64,000 bases of DNA from Lepidurus packardi. Taxonomy: Eukaryota; Arthropoda; Branchiopoda; Notostraca; Triopsidae. The translations under genes were made by a program, and so were the position numbers. The notes under the pieces were generated by a model. It saw only the letters and a program-made list of their open reading frames with translations. It had not been told where the DNA came from and ran no database searches. Positions within the stretch are counted from its first letter, which is position 1, and each line of letters begins with the position of its first letter. The stretch covers positions 1-64,000 of the forward strand of contig JAKZAN010000152.1 in NCBI GenBank assembly GCA_023053545.1, given 5' to 3'. Below, in pieces: positions 1 to 12,221 of this stretch.

Positions 1-215
1 CCCAACCCCAACCCCAACCCCAACCCCAACCCCAACCCCAACCCCAACCCCAACCCCAACCCCAACCCCAACCCCAACCCCAACCCCAACCCCAACCCCA
101 ACCCCAACCCCAACCCCAACCCCAACCCCAACCCCAACCCCAACCCCAACCCCAACCCCAACCCCAACCCCAACCCCAACCCCAACCCCAACCCCAACCC
201 CAACCCCAACCCCCC
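1..215. repeat. Macronuclear telomere, (CCCCAA)n
   Basis: The first 215 bases are an essentially perfect head-to-tail array of CCCCAA (about 36 units), ending in a run of six C before unique sequence. The C-rich strand reads 5' to 3' from the left edge, the orientation expected at the left end of a chromosome. CCCCAA/GGGGTT is the telomere of oligohymenophorean ciliates; spirotrichs use CCCCAAAA. No variant CCCAAA units are visible. The array may be longer than shown because the window starts inside it. Confidence 0.97.
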
Positions 216-522
216 TAATGCTATCCATCAGAATTAGAGTTCGAGATAATGATGTATTTTTCAAACTATTAAGCGAATGCGAGTCATGCAAACTCAACGT
301 TAAATTTTCAGAGGGAATAACGATTGATGTGCCATTATAAAGGATGTACCTAAATAATGAAAATTATGAAGGGTGGAAGGATATTCAGATCCATACCCCA
401 TTAACCCATCACAAATGGAATCTCTCGGGCATATCGTCTCTTCCTCTACACTCTCCATTATACGATCTAAATGCTTCCCTATCATATTTTCATCCTATAT
501 TTGATTCTAAAAATTCAATCAC
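216..522. other. Subtelomeric spacer without a gene
   Basis: About 307 bases separate the telomere tract from the stop codon of the first gene, which points toward the telomere. This stretch must hold the 3' end and polyadenylation region of that gene. I see no subtelomeric satellite, no second telomere-like block and no coding signal. Confidence 0.6.
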
Positions 523-1872
523 TCTTCAGGCTTCTTTGTTCGGAAGAGGAATGTTATGGGTTCGGCAAGCATCTTCGAAGACTTTCTGCATCTCAAGTCC
601 TGATCTTCCCACTTCGTTCTCGATCCCATTGTAGAGCACGCAGTTATGGAACACAAGCAGCATGTCGCTCACGAATTCATCCATGCCATGGTATACGTTG
701 TGGGCCAGCTTCTTCTTGATAGTCCCAAAGTCCATTGGCTTCTTAACTATGTCGTAGTAATCTACTAATTGGTATTTCTTGACGTCCACTGGTTCCTGGA
801 AGATGTACGCGCCTCGAGTCTTCCAACACAATGTCAGTATCTTGCTGGCTGTCTTCTCCCAGCTATCTCTATTTTTGGCTTCCTCCAGCTTGGCTGGATC
901 GATAGCATCGGGGTTGTTAAACAATTCTTCGAGCTCAGGATGGCTTGCGAAAAGGGCCTTTAGCTCTTGGTCAGTAATGTCTGTAGTATTTCCATTACTA
1001 TCAGTCTTGGCGAGTTTGAAAGAGTTTTTGGCCTGGGGTTGGGGTGTGGGCTCTTTGCGCTTCTTAGCGCGAGCACTTTCCTGTTTAGAGTTGGTATCGA
1101 ACTGGGGGGCAGCCACAATTTTCTTCTACTCTTTCTGCTTCTGCATTTCAGTCATTATGTAGTCTGAAACCTCGGTCCGGCCATATTTCTTAGCGTAGTA
1201 CATTGCAGTTTTGTTAGAACTGTCGGTGTGGGAGACGTTGCAGCCGTGCTCAATGATCAATTTACACATTTCGAGGTGGCCTTCTCTGGCCGAGTAGAAG
1301 AGTGGAGTTTGACTTGTGATTTTATCCACATGGTTTACGTTGACTATAGGTTTTCAAAAGAGGATCGAGTGGCAAATGTGTTAAACAAACTATACCTTTG
1401 CCCACAAGCTTAGGGAAGAGAGGAAGTCTGTTTTCTCTGGCGACGTAGTACAGAGGGGTCTGGCCGTACATGTCCTGATCATCCAGAGGCACTCCAGATT
1501 GTTCGAGGAGGTCGAAGCAACGTTACTTTCCTAAAAAGAAGTCTAGATATTGAGTGGCTTACCTTCTCTGCATACATAGAAGAGGATGGTCTGCTAGTAT
1601 TGGTCTTTGAAGAACGGATTAGCGCCTGCGTCGATAAGCATCTTCATAACGGTGTAAGACATATCATGGTCGATGATGAGAGCAGCGAAGTAAAGGCTGG
1701 GCTGGCGAGTCTGGGGTTCAAGCTTATTGACGAGTTCGGAGGTGTGCTCGGCGATGAGGCGTTTGATTTCGTCGATGGAGCTAAAATAATTAAATGGAAG
1801 GGAAGAGTACACACTGCGGATGGCAATGATGAGGTTGTTGACGGTGTGTTCGGAGGGCGGCAGTTTTTCCAT
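523..1872 (-). CDS. Ankyrin-repeat bromodomain protein (BDP1-like architecture)
   Basis: Probable nuclear reader of acetylated lysine. Exons 1563..1872, 1396..1530 and 523..1343 on the minus strand join across GT-AG introns of 32 and 52 nt and encode 421 residues. Ankyrin-type helices occupy roughly residues 30-240, with motifs such as DMYGQTPLYYVARE and QTPLFYSAREGH. A basic linker (about 240-300) leads to a bromodomain (about 303-412) with the ZA-loop block DYYDIVKKPMDFGTIKKKL and the acetyl-lysine-binding Asn in LYNG. Ankyrin repeats ahead of a bromodomain are known from apicomplexan BDP1, so a shared alveolate chromatin protein is likely. Two in-frame UAR codons read as Glu; the stop is UGA at 523-525. 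It is the first gene from the telomere. Domain calls are firm; BDP1 orthology is inference. Confidence 0.85.
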
Positions 1873-2580
1873 TGGCTTGTTGATGATTTATTATTTTTTT
1901 ATTGTTACCAGTGTCCCGATATACCCCGCACCCCTCTTTTAAAACCCCCACCCACCTCTCCCTCGGCCCGAAACTAATCAACTGCCGCGCCCCGACCCTT
2001 GGTACGATCCCACCCAGCCTGCGTCGATAACTGCCTCGCGACACTTGTGCTATTTTCTAGACTGCTTTAAGGCAGACGTTATTATTGTTAATGCATGCCC
2101 AAATGCATAGCTTATGGAGGCAAACTCAGAAAACCCCGATACTCACAATCCTACCGCTCGGATTTGCTTTCAAAATATCTGATTTTGACTGCTATCTTAT
2201 TCGATAAAGACTTCTTTTTCAAATTTGATTGTTCCCAAAGTACGCCAAAATACTCATTCACCATTCGCACGAACCCGACACCCTTTATTTTACTAAGGAA
2301 TATACAGGACGGGTTATAATCATGGGAAGAAGTTATTCACATTTATGACTCAGCACAGGCTGTTCATTCTTTAGAATCCCTTCTGCTCGGAATGTAGGCA
2401 GCAGCTGGCACCGACAGATGCCTGTGGACTCTAGCCACTGTCTAACTATGCTGTGCATGATATTAGATATTATTTTTGCTGAGGCCCAAGGAAATCTCAG
2501 GAAGATCTAGAACTACCAGCACGCAAATATGTTTTAGCTAAGGAGCCATTGTACTTATAGTAATTACAAAGGCAATATCT
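1873..2580. other. Divergent intergenic region
   Basis: A 708-base gap separates the starts of the ankyrin-bromodomain gene (minus) and the EML-like gene (plus), so it should hold both promoters. Short open stretches exist, for example from about 2095, but that frame meets UGA at 2458-2460 before the downstream gene and its translation looks non-coding. No TATA-like or repeated element is convincing. Confidence 0.5.
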
Positions 2581-5500
2581 ATGGGAAACTTAATACAAAC
2601 ATTGCGGGAGTCACAACTCGTCAAACCCGAATAACAGTTCTTTCGCAGATATACATTATCCAAGCTCAGGGAGTATCATGCTGTCTTCCGAAGCAAGTGC
2701 GATACCTTCTCTATTGACGATACCGAGTTCTCATAAATTTTCAAACAGCCTACCGCCAAAGGAGTCTTTTAACTCCTTGATCATGATCACAACCTCCTCA
2801 TTGATGGACTCGAACTCTTCGCAGGAATGATACTCTTCTCGGAAAGCCCTTGCAGCATGCAGGACAAAGTACGATTTCTGTTCGACCTGTTTGACTTCAA
2901 CGATCTGAACAGCCTATCCCTCACTGATATGGAGTTTCTGATGCTTTCCTGCTGGAATGCAGTCAGTAAGGTGAAGGGGCTGAAGTCTAATAGTGATGAA
3001 CACATATACTCCTTTGTCAAGGAGCACTTTAAGCGTGGCGAAAATAGAGTTAACATCAGCGATGCCATTCAGACTTTATGTCAGAGCCCTAATGTCAAGA
3101 ACCTGTTCCAACTCCTGAACAAAGACACTCAGCCTAAACTCCTAAAACTAAGCTCGCAGAAGCTATACAATAATGATGTTTTCCTGTCGCAGGAAATCGT
3201 CTAATAATAATCCCTCTTCTCCGACAAGTATGGTTCCGAAACTCTGCTTTAGTCTCTATGTCATGTGTTTCAAAGTCCAGCATAAATCGCCAATAAGCCC
3301 TAAGCTACAGAAGAAGTGAATAGTGATAAGCTGTTGAACAACTGCCAACTTAGAGTGTAGCTGGACTGGGTCTATGGAATCAGATTTCTCGATATCAGAG
3401 ACAGTATCGTAGCAGGTAGAATCGGCTAGCACGAGCTATTGATATACTTTACGGGCTGTATCGTGGTTCTGCTTTGCCCACAGACAAAGAAACAGTGGCA
3501 CTACAATAAGCACAGGCATCAGGTTATCAGTATAGATATGCGAGATGACCTAGTGGTAACAGCTTAGCTGGCCTCGATCCCAGAGATACACGTTTGGAAC
3601 GCCAAAACATTGTCGACCGAGTGGGTCCTAAAAGGAGTGCACAGAAGAGGAGTCCACCTGGTCAAAATTTGTAAAGACGGTGCCTCGGTCGTTACATGTG
3701 GCCTGCAGATGAAGTCCCCCATCCTGGTGTACAGCCTCTAAACAGGCTCACTTATCTACTCAACTCTGGTTTAAGAATCCATCACGGAGTTGACTCTTCA
3801 GGAGTCTTTACTTTGGTAAAAATAAGACAGATTTGTGCACTTCTTCGCAGGGACGAGGACACGTCTGATAGAATTTAAGGTGGAAGACGAAAGGGTAAAA
3901 CACTCCCAAAAGACAATAATCGACTTGGCCAACACTCAACTAGATTTTTCTCCAATTACATGCGTGTTGAGTCTGCGAACCAACAGAGAAAACAAGCTCC
4001 TTCAAAGCTATTAGAATGAGGATTCCCAAATCAATCAAATCTATACAGGGCATGAGAATGGCTCATTCGTGCTCTGGTCAGATTTGGGGTGGAATTTATT
4101 GAAGCAATATGGAGCCTAGCTCATTAGGGTCCTGCTAATCGATAAGATGATTTTGGTTGCTTCTCATTCTTCTCATATCGAGTTATGGTCGCTTGATGCT
4201 AAACTCTTACGTTCGGTAGACCTGACAAACCTGGGTGTTAAGATGTACAGCTACGAAGTGGCTAACATCATCCCCTATGGCTCTACTCTGATAATTCTTT
4301 CTACGCTGGGCGACGGCATCAAGCTCAGCCCAACATCAAAACAGCAATTCAAGGCAGAAAGAATTCACTATATCATGCAGATGGAAGGGTAGAATCTGAT
4401 CTCATCTAGTATCGTATAGAACTCAAGCTGTGAAGATACTATGGTGTATATTTCTGGATAGAGTGGTATTGTGAAGACCCTCAATCTAAGGCACCACCAC
4501 ATAATGGATTTTTGGACTATCGGGGAATCTGTCACGGCCTTGGATTGTTATTCGTCGGAGGAAGGTGTAACTCTTGCCGTAGGTACCTCTTCCGGTAAGA
4601 TCCTATTGAAGATCGATCTGGAAGAAATGGATAAGAGTTACAAGTGCGATAGAGGTATAAGTGTATTAAGGCTAGTAAAATAAAAAGAAGGAGGAATGAT
4701 AGTAGGATGCCTCGACAACCATATCTATTACTTCCAAGGAGATAATAGAAGAGGAGTATTCACCCTTAGTATGAAGGTCTTAGTAGGTCCAGCTATCCCC
4801 AGATCTCTCCATTAGCTTTTGAGACACATTTATTTGATTTCCACTGAAGACAATAAACTTTACTTGTTCGCTATCGGTTCCGACAAGTGCACCCTAATAG
4901 ATGAGAGCGAGTATCGTATGTTCCATTAAATGGTAAACGCCAAGTATGTCGTGAGAAGCGATGCTAACAAGCGAGCATTACCCATAGTTATCAGTCCTAA
5001 AATCATAGCGATGGCGAGCGAATCGGCAGGTCTACTATATTGGCGGAACTCAGCCTCTGTCTTCAGCAGATCCATACATTACCTCGGTGAGCACCTATGC
5101 AAAGTTTCATCGATCACCATCGATAGCCCCCTTCGATACATGCTAACCTGCGGACAAGCTGACGAGACAGTCATCCTTTATGAGCTTAAGTTCTTATAGG
5201 AAAAAAATGTATTATCTGACATCTCAAATTTAGGGAAATTCTGTTTAGATGACATCTAGCTCAAAAGCTGTGATGAAATTGTGAGACGGGAAATCAAGTA
5301 TTGTCTGAGCAATGATTCGTTCAGTAACTTGAAGCATGACCAGAATGTCTTAGTACGAGGGATGAAGAATATGAACCTCAGCAGGATTTTCAGCAGAATG
5401 ATCAATAACTCTGAAGGCGATCCCGAAAAAACGTTGCAGCAACAGGCACCATCTGTGAGTCTTGAGCTAGAATACATTTTTGGAATCGAAACCTTCCATA

Positions 5501-8500
5501 AAAGAAACACTCTCTTCTATGGTAGGGAGCCTCACAAGAGGATCATCTACTTTGTCTCGCGTTATGTCGTGGTATACGATCCCTCGAGTAACCAACAGAA
5601 GTTCTACACAGCTCATCGCCAAAAAGTTACAGCGATATGTCCAGTTTAGAAATAGATGGTTGCTTCTGGTGAGATGGCGTAGTTTCCCAACATCCACTTG
5701 TGGGACTTCAACACTCTTCAGACGGTTAGGATAATCGCTACGGGGCATCAATCAGGAATCCTAAACTTGACCTATCAAAACCACTTTATACTCTCCACTG
5801 GAGTAGATAACGTCAAATCCCTGGAAGATCTCTCTGAAGCTTTCACCTTTTCCGTACAACTCTCTAACTTGTATGGTCCTGAACGGATTTCATTCCTGAG
5901 ACTTGGCCAGTAGGTGATCTATTCTCTGGCCTTCAAACCTTACTAATGTTCTTCTTCAATCACCTTTGTTACAAGCACTGAAGGTGTTGTTAGTTTCTGG
6001 GGCATCGGTGCTCATTAACTAGTAAGGTAAAAAATGTGTAGCACAGGATCAGATACTGTCAGTGCCTGCGCCTTCAAAGTGTATAGAATGAAGGGGAAAC
6101 CCCATGCAGATTTGGTGGTAGGGACAACCCGTGGCGGTTTAGGTGTGATCACAGAACGTCCTTTAAGATACACAATAATGTGTGGGAATGCTCACAGCAA
6201 GTTCATCAACAATATTAGTCTGGTCGGCTCACTAATAATTACAACTTCTGAAGATCAATACCTCAAAATTTTCAACCGGCATTTCTAGGAGCTATTCGTT
6301 CAGGAAATCCATAAGATTGACTTCTTTCGGGACCTAGATAAGATCAACTCTGAGAAAAAATATTTCGAAAAAGGTTCAACGGAGAGAAAACTATCCATTC
6401 AGACTGTTTCTGTCTGGGAGGATTCTGCCGAGCAGCCACTCGTGCTGCTCCTGGGCACTCGCAATGGGGAGGTATTAGAGGCCACCCTAGATCTCAAGAC
6501 CCCTCACTATAATTTCACACTCTATCTGCGGAACCATTGCTGTCAAAACGACTCCGATAAACACCAAAAGGTATTCTATGCACATCACCCCATCTTCCCC
6601 ATCATGGCAACCATGGGTGAGGACCAGAACCTCTTCATCTGGGATAATGAACAAAACAAATTACTAACTAGCAAGATTCTCGGCTATATTTCTTATCCCA
6701 GTGCCGTCAAATTTAGCCCAAGCGGTGATTTGTTGGTTGTGGGTTTCTGCGATGGGCTCCTAATATTCCTGGACTCAAAGATCATCAATACCAGCTCGGG
6801 TAAGAGTGACGACAATAGGTACATAGTGCCTACCCTTACATTGATCCAGAAGACCAAACTGACTGATCGCAAAGCAGCAGTGCTGAATATTGAGTTCAGT
6901 GATAACGGAGGGTACCTGGCAGTGAGTTTCAACAACAGCTACAGCTAGAAACTGAGGAACACTCACAACCAGCAGTCATTTGTAAGTCTTTTTACGAAGT
7001 CTCGAGAGAAAACCAAAGGGATGTCGAAGAACTCTGTTGATAAGGTTTATGAATTGTCGAAGGATATCACGTGCCAACCGAGTGAAAAAGGCTACAAAAC
7101 ATCGAGTGGCAACTTCTACGGCATGGCCAGTTGTTTTATGACCTTCGGCAAAAACCTCGACGGCAAGACGTTTCTACTAGTTTACAACCAGATAGTCGAC
7201 TCCAACCAGGTGCGCCTTAACGAAATATCCTAGTCCGATTATCTCATTTGGGATGTGGATAACTCGGCAGTAGTCGTCAACACAGAAGCAACTTCTGACA
7301 TTCAATGGGGCAAGATCGAAATTCCCAACGAGATCCACTGCATCTACAAGCTCATCGAAGACATTCCGAAACATACTTCCAAGAATAATTTCCGTACGAA
7401 GGAGGTGTTCCGAGAGGATGGCCACATTTCCTACATCACTGCGATGTCGCTCTTGCATCTGGGTCGAAATAAGTAGCCTGTCATCTGGATGGGTTCTTTA
7501 TTGGGTGACATCCATGCAGTCAACCTGGGAAGTCTCAACTATTCCAAGATGTTTTTAAATAACCCCGATCCTGCTGAGATGTTCTTGGGACGGACTCAAC
7601 CCGCCCATGTGTCCTTTATTAACCAGCTCGATGTGCATTCGAGTGCTAAATATCTTCTGAGTACTGCTCTAGCTGACCAAGCTATAATGAAATGGAGGAT
7701 CAACCTAGAACCTGATTTCAAGCCCATCAAATTCGAAAGTGATATTTATGAGAACTTGCCGAATTCAACATCCTTCCGCAAGCTGCTCGAACTATACAAA
7801 TAGCGTTAAACAGTATCGGCTGTAAAAATGGCTCTGGAGATGGACGAGGAGTCGCGAGAACCCAACGACTAGCCTAGCCATATGAAAGGGCTGCGCATGC
7901 ACAGTCTGATTGGGAGAAGTTCTCATGCCTTCAAAAACAATGTTTGCTGCCTATACCATGACGAATTGATCTATATCTCTGGCCGAAATATCGTCCTCGC
8001 TTCAGATAAAAATCAAAGTCAGTAGTTTATTTTTTCGGATGAAGGGATTTTCAACAACGCTGACCAGATTACCGCCATGTGCACGGACATAGAGAAATCT
8101 GTGCTCGTGACTGCGAGTTCTGGGACTGGCGCAACTATTTGTGTCTGGCACATCTGCAGCCAGATCCTACTTCATACGATCCGTCTGCCGATGATCAGCT
8201 TCTGCCATCTGCTAAAGCTATCCTAGTCTAAAGAGCAACTACTGGTTTATGGCATGGACGCGAGCGAGGAGGGAGTTTTAACACTATTTCACATAGCATC
8301 CCAGGAAATAATCAGCCAGAGCTATACCTTTTTTGATGCTCCTTGGCGCATTAAAGACATGGTATTTATTGGTGAAACATTCTAAGTGTTTGTGACTTGT
8401 GGTGTCAAACATCTGAGGCTGTGGCAACTACAAGGAGAACAGTTCACTTACAAAAACCTAGACCTTGAGGAGAAACACAACTCCTCTGCTATTTTTCTGT

Positions 8501-9795
8501 GCATAGTCTACTTGGAGGTTGGCTGCATACTGGGCACTGAGTCTGGTACTCTCCTCTTTACGAAACTAGATTCAAGATATGACCTATATGAGGCTCACAC
8601 AAAGTCATGCGTCTGTCTGTCTTCTATGGGCAACAAAGTAATATCAGGGGGTAACGACTATGTGATCATCCTATGGAGTCTGAATTTAGGGAAGCTTGTG
8701 AAGATTCACACATACAAATTGGATACGAATCAAGTCCTGCCATTCTCTGAGGAGTCTAATCTACTACAGAGTCTGAGCATGAACTAAAGCAGAATTGTCT
8801 GTGGACTGCAGGATGGATCTCTTTTTGAGATGCCTCTTCCATCTGATAAAGTAACCCAATCCCCTACCTAATCCACCCGAAAGATCCTCACTTTCCACGA
8901 TGGCGATCAAGTAGCAGCCCTATTCTTCAGCCTGAACACTGAGAAAAACAACAAAAGCGTCCCTTCAATCTAGAATTAAGAGCTATATGAAATCACAAGA
9001 AAAGGTCTTCTCAATATCTGGCAAATACGTCCATTGAAACTAATATACCAACAAAAATTGATTTAAAACAAAGTCATCAACGTAGTCGACGTGGTTTAAC
9101 TGCCTCCAGCATCACGCGCTTACATCGTGGCCGATACTCGCTAGTTGATCGCCTTTATGAAACCCTCAGATGCGATTCCGGGGTTCGCAAGAAAGATACT
9201 ATACAAGATAATATCAGTCAGTATCAGTCGCAATGGAAAGATGTTAGCAGTGGGAGTCGAGAGCAGTAGCGACCGAGGCACAATCATGTTGTTCGACATT
9301 AGCTAAAAGTCATTCCAGGAGATGCAGACAATAAAGTCCAACTTCCTGCCAATGTATGTGGAGTTTTCCCTGACGAACAAATGCATCTACACCACGGATG
9401 GCCAAGAAGAGAGTCGCACCAATCTCGAAAGGCTGATTGCCAATCCAACATTCGACTGGACTGAGTGGTCAGGAATGTCTGTGGCGAACTCCATCAAGTT
9501 CACTGCCACAACAAAGTCGATCAACAAGGAGTTTGGCAATAAAGTGACAGCCATACTGAAGATAAATCGAAACTATTTCCTGTTTGCCGATAAAGTAGGC
9601 AGTTTGAGGCTGTTCCCGATCCGTGAAGATGACGGCAGTAAGAACAGCTTCAGAATCCAGGATATTAAATTTGCACATCTGAATCTGATACACAAGATGG
9701 CGCTGTCGAAGAGTGGCAACATGGTGGCGACTACTTCCCTGACCGACATGTCGGTCATCCTGTGGACCATCAACCCCCAGATATTGAAAACATGA
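2581..9795 (+). CDS. Giant EF-hand / EMAP-like WD40 protein (EML6-like)
   Basis: Probable microtubule or axoneme protein. One uninterrupted frame of 7215 nt encodes 2404 residues, ends at UGA and contains dozens of UAA/UAG read as Glu. ATG 2581 is the first in-frame start after UGA 2458-2460. The N-terminus starts MGN, a possible myristoylation context. A canonical EF-hand loop DHDHNLLIDGLE lies near residue 70, followed by a degenerate partner. The rest is WD40 blades with EMAP-like signatures: a pre-blade of the type VVYDPSSNQQKFYTAHRQKV and the segment FPNIHLWDF, with an equivalent copy SIPEIHVWN earlier. Several tandem EML units fit the length (human EML6 is about 1960 residues). In alveolates such proteins are usually ciliary or cytoskeletal. 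Which EML/CFAP group it belongs to is not settled. Confidence 0.85.
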
Positions 9796-9950
9796 TGAAT
9801 TGGCTGCCTTTTTTGTGAAGTGATGCACATCTGAATCAGAATAAAAGATTTTCTTCTTTTCAGCGCCAACCCCTCCGCATACATATTTTTTATTACTAAG
9901 ATAATTCAAGACAGCATATGAGCGAAAAAGAATCAGATCGTTTTGGGGAG

Positions 9951-11033
9951 TCAAGACTTCAATCCGCATAGCCTGAGGTACTCTGAGTTGTCGGGATAGC
10001 AGACCACCTTCGTCTGTACCTTCCCGTGTGAAAACATCGTCAGAATTCGACTGTTCAGTCTCTTCTTTTCTAGTAGCTGCATCGCCTACTTCTATACTCT
10101 TATTTTTTTATCGGAGACCAGCAATGGCTGATAGGGTTAGTGGTTGTCGCAGGAACGTCTTTTTTTCTTGTTTGTCTCAAAAGGTGCAGTATCCATTTGA
10201 ATTGGTTTTTTGTTCGAAGTGATCGGATATGCTGGTTTTTTGTTAGAGTGATGAAGCATGCGTGCAGTTTCTATATCTTTGAGGGTCACCTCGATAAGTT
10301 GCTGGTGCTCACCTTTTTGGTGCGAGTTAAGGAATGGAATATTGTTTGCGTAGGAAGTGTCTGTCCTGAACTCCGAAACTGATTTACCTTCGGAGAGCTG
10401 TATGCGGACTCGAGATTGGTGGAGTTTAGCATCAGAGAGTCTGCCATAGTCGAAATCCATAGTTTTTAAGTCGATCCGCATTCCTTCTTCCACGAGACTC
10501 AGGTTTTTTTGAGCAGTGGAAAGAACAGTCGAGTCGACACTATTTTTGTGTGCTTGCTTCGTGGCCGATTATTCGTTGTCGATCTGTTGGGACTTGACAT
10601 TGGTTCGCATGAGTTTCTGCTTGATTTCTGAAGTTGACCGCATTCCTCCCTTCTTCAGGCAACAACTATCTTCGAAATCGATTTTCCTGGTATTGCTTTT
10701 GAGATCGGTTCGATGCTTTACTACCGATCGACCATGGTCTTTTTTGTTAAACGAAAACATGTTGGCTTTGGCTGCAGAGGACTCAGTGTCGGGCGGAGTC
10801 TGGGACATCGGTGCACGCAGCGTATGATTAATGCCGCTGAAGCTCCTCTTTTTATCTCGGTGAGTGGTGAGGTAAGCATCGGGGACGACGAGAGGGTTTT
10901 TGGGTGTGGATTTGTGGTGGTTTCGTAGCTCGGATGTGTTATACGCCAGCGTGGGGACAAAATGGCTACTGGGTTCGGTGAGGAGCGCGAAGTTGATGGA
11001 GGTCATCTCCATAATGGACGAGGTGTCGTGCAT
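9951..11033 (-). CDS. Hypothetical basic, disordered protein
   Basis: A single minus-strand frame of 360 residues begins at ATG 11031-11033 and ends at UGA 9951-9953. Only the peritrich code keeps it open (Glu from UAA/UAG). Composition is rich in Ser, Thr, Asn, Lys and Arg with no recognisable fold. There are Lys/Arg clusters such as NKKKRRS near residue 300, which could be nuclear signals, and a short helical tail with a Cys-containing end (VVCYPDNSEYLRLC). It is convergent with the EML-like gene, leaving 155 bases between stops, and divergent from the reductase-like gene. No function can be assigned. A start further upstream is possible only at a non-ATG codon. Confidence 0.6.
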
Positions 11034-11236
11034 CTCCCAGACGAATGTATAGATTAATTCAAGCAACTGTGATTATTTTTAAATTTAATTTTAGGACAAC
11101 ACTCGCTTAACCGACTAGAGAGTCTATACCAAAGATAAATTACCCATACCTCTATTACTGAAGAATCAGAGTCTGCAGTCTTTATAGTTATTTGTTACTA
11201 CACGGTCGGCAGGCTCCACACAATCCCACGGCCAAG

Positions 11237-12013
11237 ATGAGCAAAAAACCAGAAAAGAAGCTGATCGATGTCGCCAGACTCCTCCGCAAAGCTCAAGACA
11301 AGTCTACCAAGTTCGTGCAGCGTAAAATACTCTCTGGCAGCAAGGCATTGCTCCTGGTTGGTGGCGACTCCAACCCCTACTTCAAACATCAACTCATCAC
11401 TAAGTTCTCCAAAACCTGGAAAATAGCCAATGTCGGCCAAACTCCCTTCGACTGTGACCTGCACATCCCTTTCACTAAGTTCGATAAGGAATCGCTAGTC
11501 TCTATCGATAGCCAAGTGGCAAACTTCCATAAACACTATGAGTGCATCATACTCATGCCTGAAAATACTCGTTAAAATTCCAAAGTTCTCGCAGATGAAG
11601 ATTTCCTGGACGATGTGATTTCGCAGAGCCCTAACAAACTAGAACACGCTTTGCTATCCTACAGACTCGCTTCGTACTACCTCACAACATCAGGAGTCAT
11701 GATGTTGTCGGCATCCGAAAAGTGTTTTTTTGCTGAGAAAAACATATCTCCGGGGCTCCAAATAAACAACGGACAGGTTTTTGGGATGAACGTACTGGTT
11801 GGAGAGAGAGACCATGTGGATATCGACTCTACAGGGTTCGTGCCCCTAGTCGAAGACCTCGACCTGGGTGAAGGAGAAGAGGGTAAATAAGGAGATGCAG
11901 ATAAAGTGATCTAGCTGTTCCGAATGTGGAGTGAAGGTCGAGGCCTGCCGTTCCCAGGGAGCTTCGCGAAGATAATCCGGAAAGGAGAGTCACTGTACCC
12001 GTAGTTCTACTGA
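11237..12013 (+). CDS. Dihydropteridine-reductase-like short-chain dehydrogenase
   Basis: Single exon, 258 residues, ATG 11237 to UGA 12011-12013. The C-terminal half follows quinoid dihydropteridine reductase: a helix and strand resembling its catalytic region (ALLSYRLASYYLTTSGVMML) and a tail with spacing F-x2-W-x2-GRGLPFPGS followed by LYPEFY, which aligns with W-x2-GKNRPSSGS and LTPAYF of QDPR. The N-terminal nucleotide site is altered: the usual GxxxGxG is replaced by GGDSNPYF, and a 45-residue basic leader precedes it. The active-site Tyr-x3-Lys is not obvious. It may be a non-catalytic or repurposed QDPR relative. Length is close to QDPR (about 244). Family assignment rests on the C-terminus and is moderate. 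Confidence 0.6.
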
Positions 12014-12221
12014 GATGATTTATATGTACATAGGATATTAAATTGAATATGGCATATGAGTAGAGTGCACAGTTGTATTTGGTATAGGCGATGTAGACGA
12101 TAGAAACGTGTTACTGCTGCCTGAGTCTGCACCTACGGACAGTGGTAGTAGCTGATACTTAAAGAAATGCATCTTCCTCTATCGATAATAATTTCGACAC
12201 TAATACTCGTTTTGCTGCACT

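Noticed and set aside
3696-3878. Plus-strand frame inside the EML-like gene
   Set aside because: It is a different frame from the continuous 2581-9795 reading and has no domain; it is a shadow.
9469-9969. 166-codon minus-strand frame overlapping the 3' end of the EML-like gene
   Set aside because: Antisense to well-conserved WD sequence, and the real minus-strand gene in the adjacent region uses another frame.
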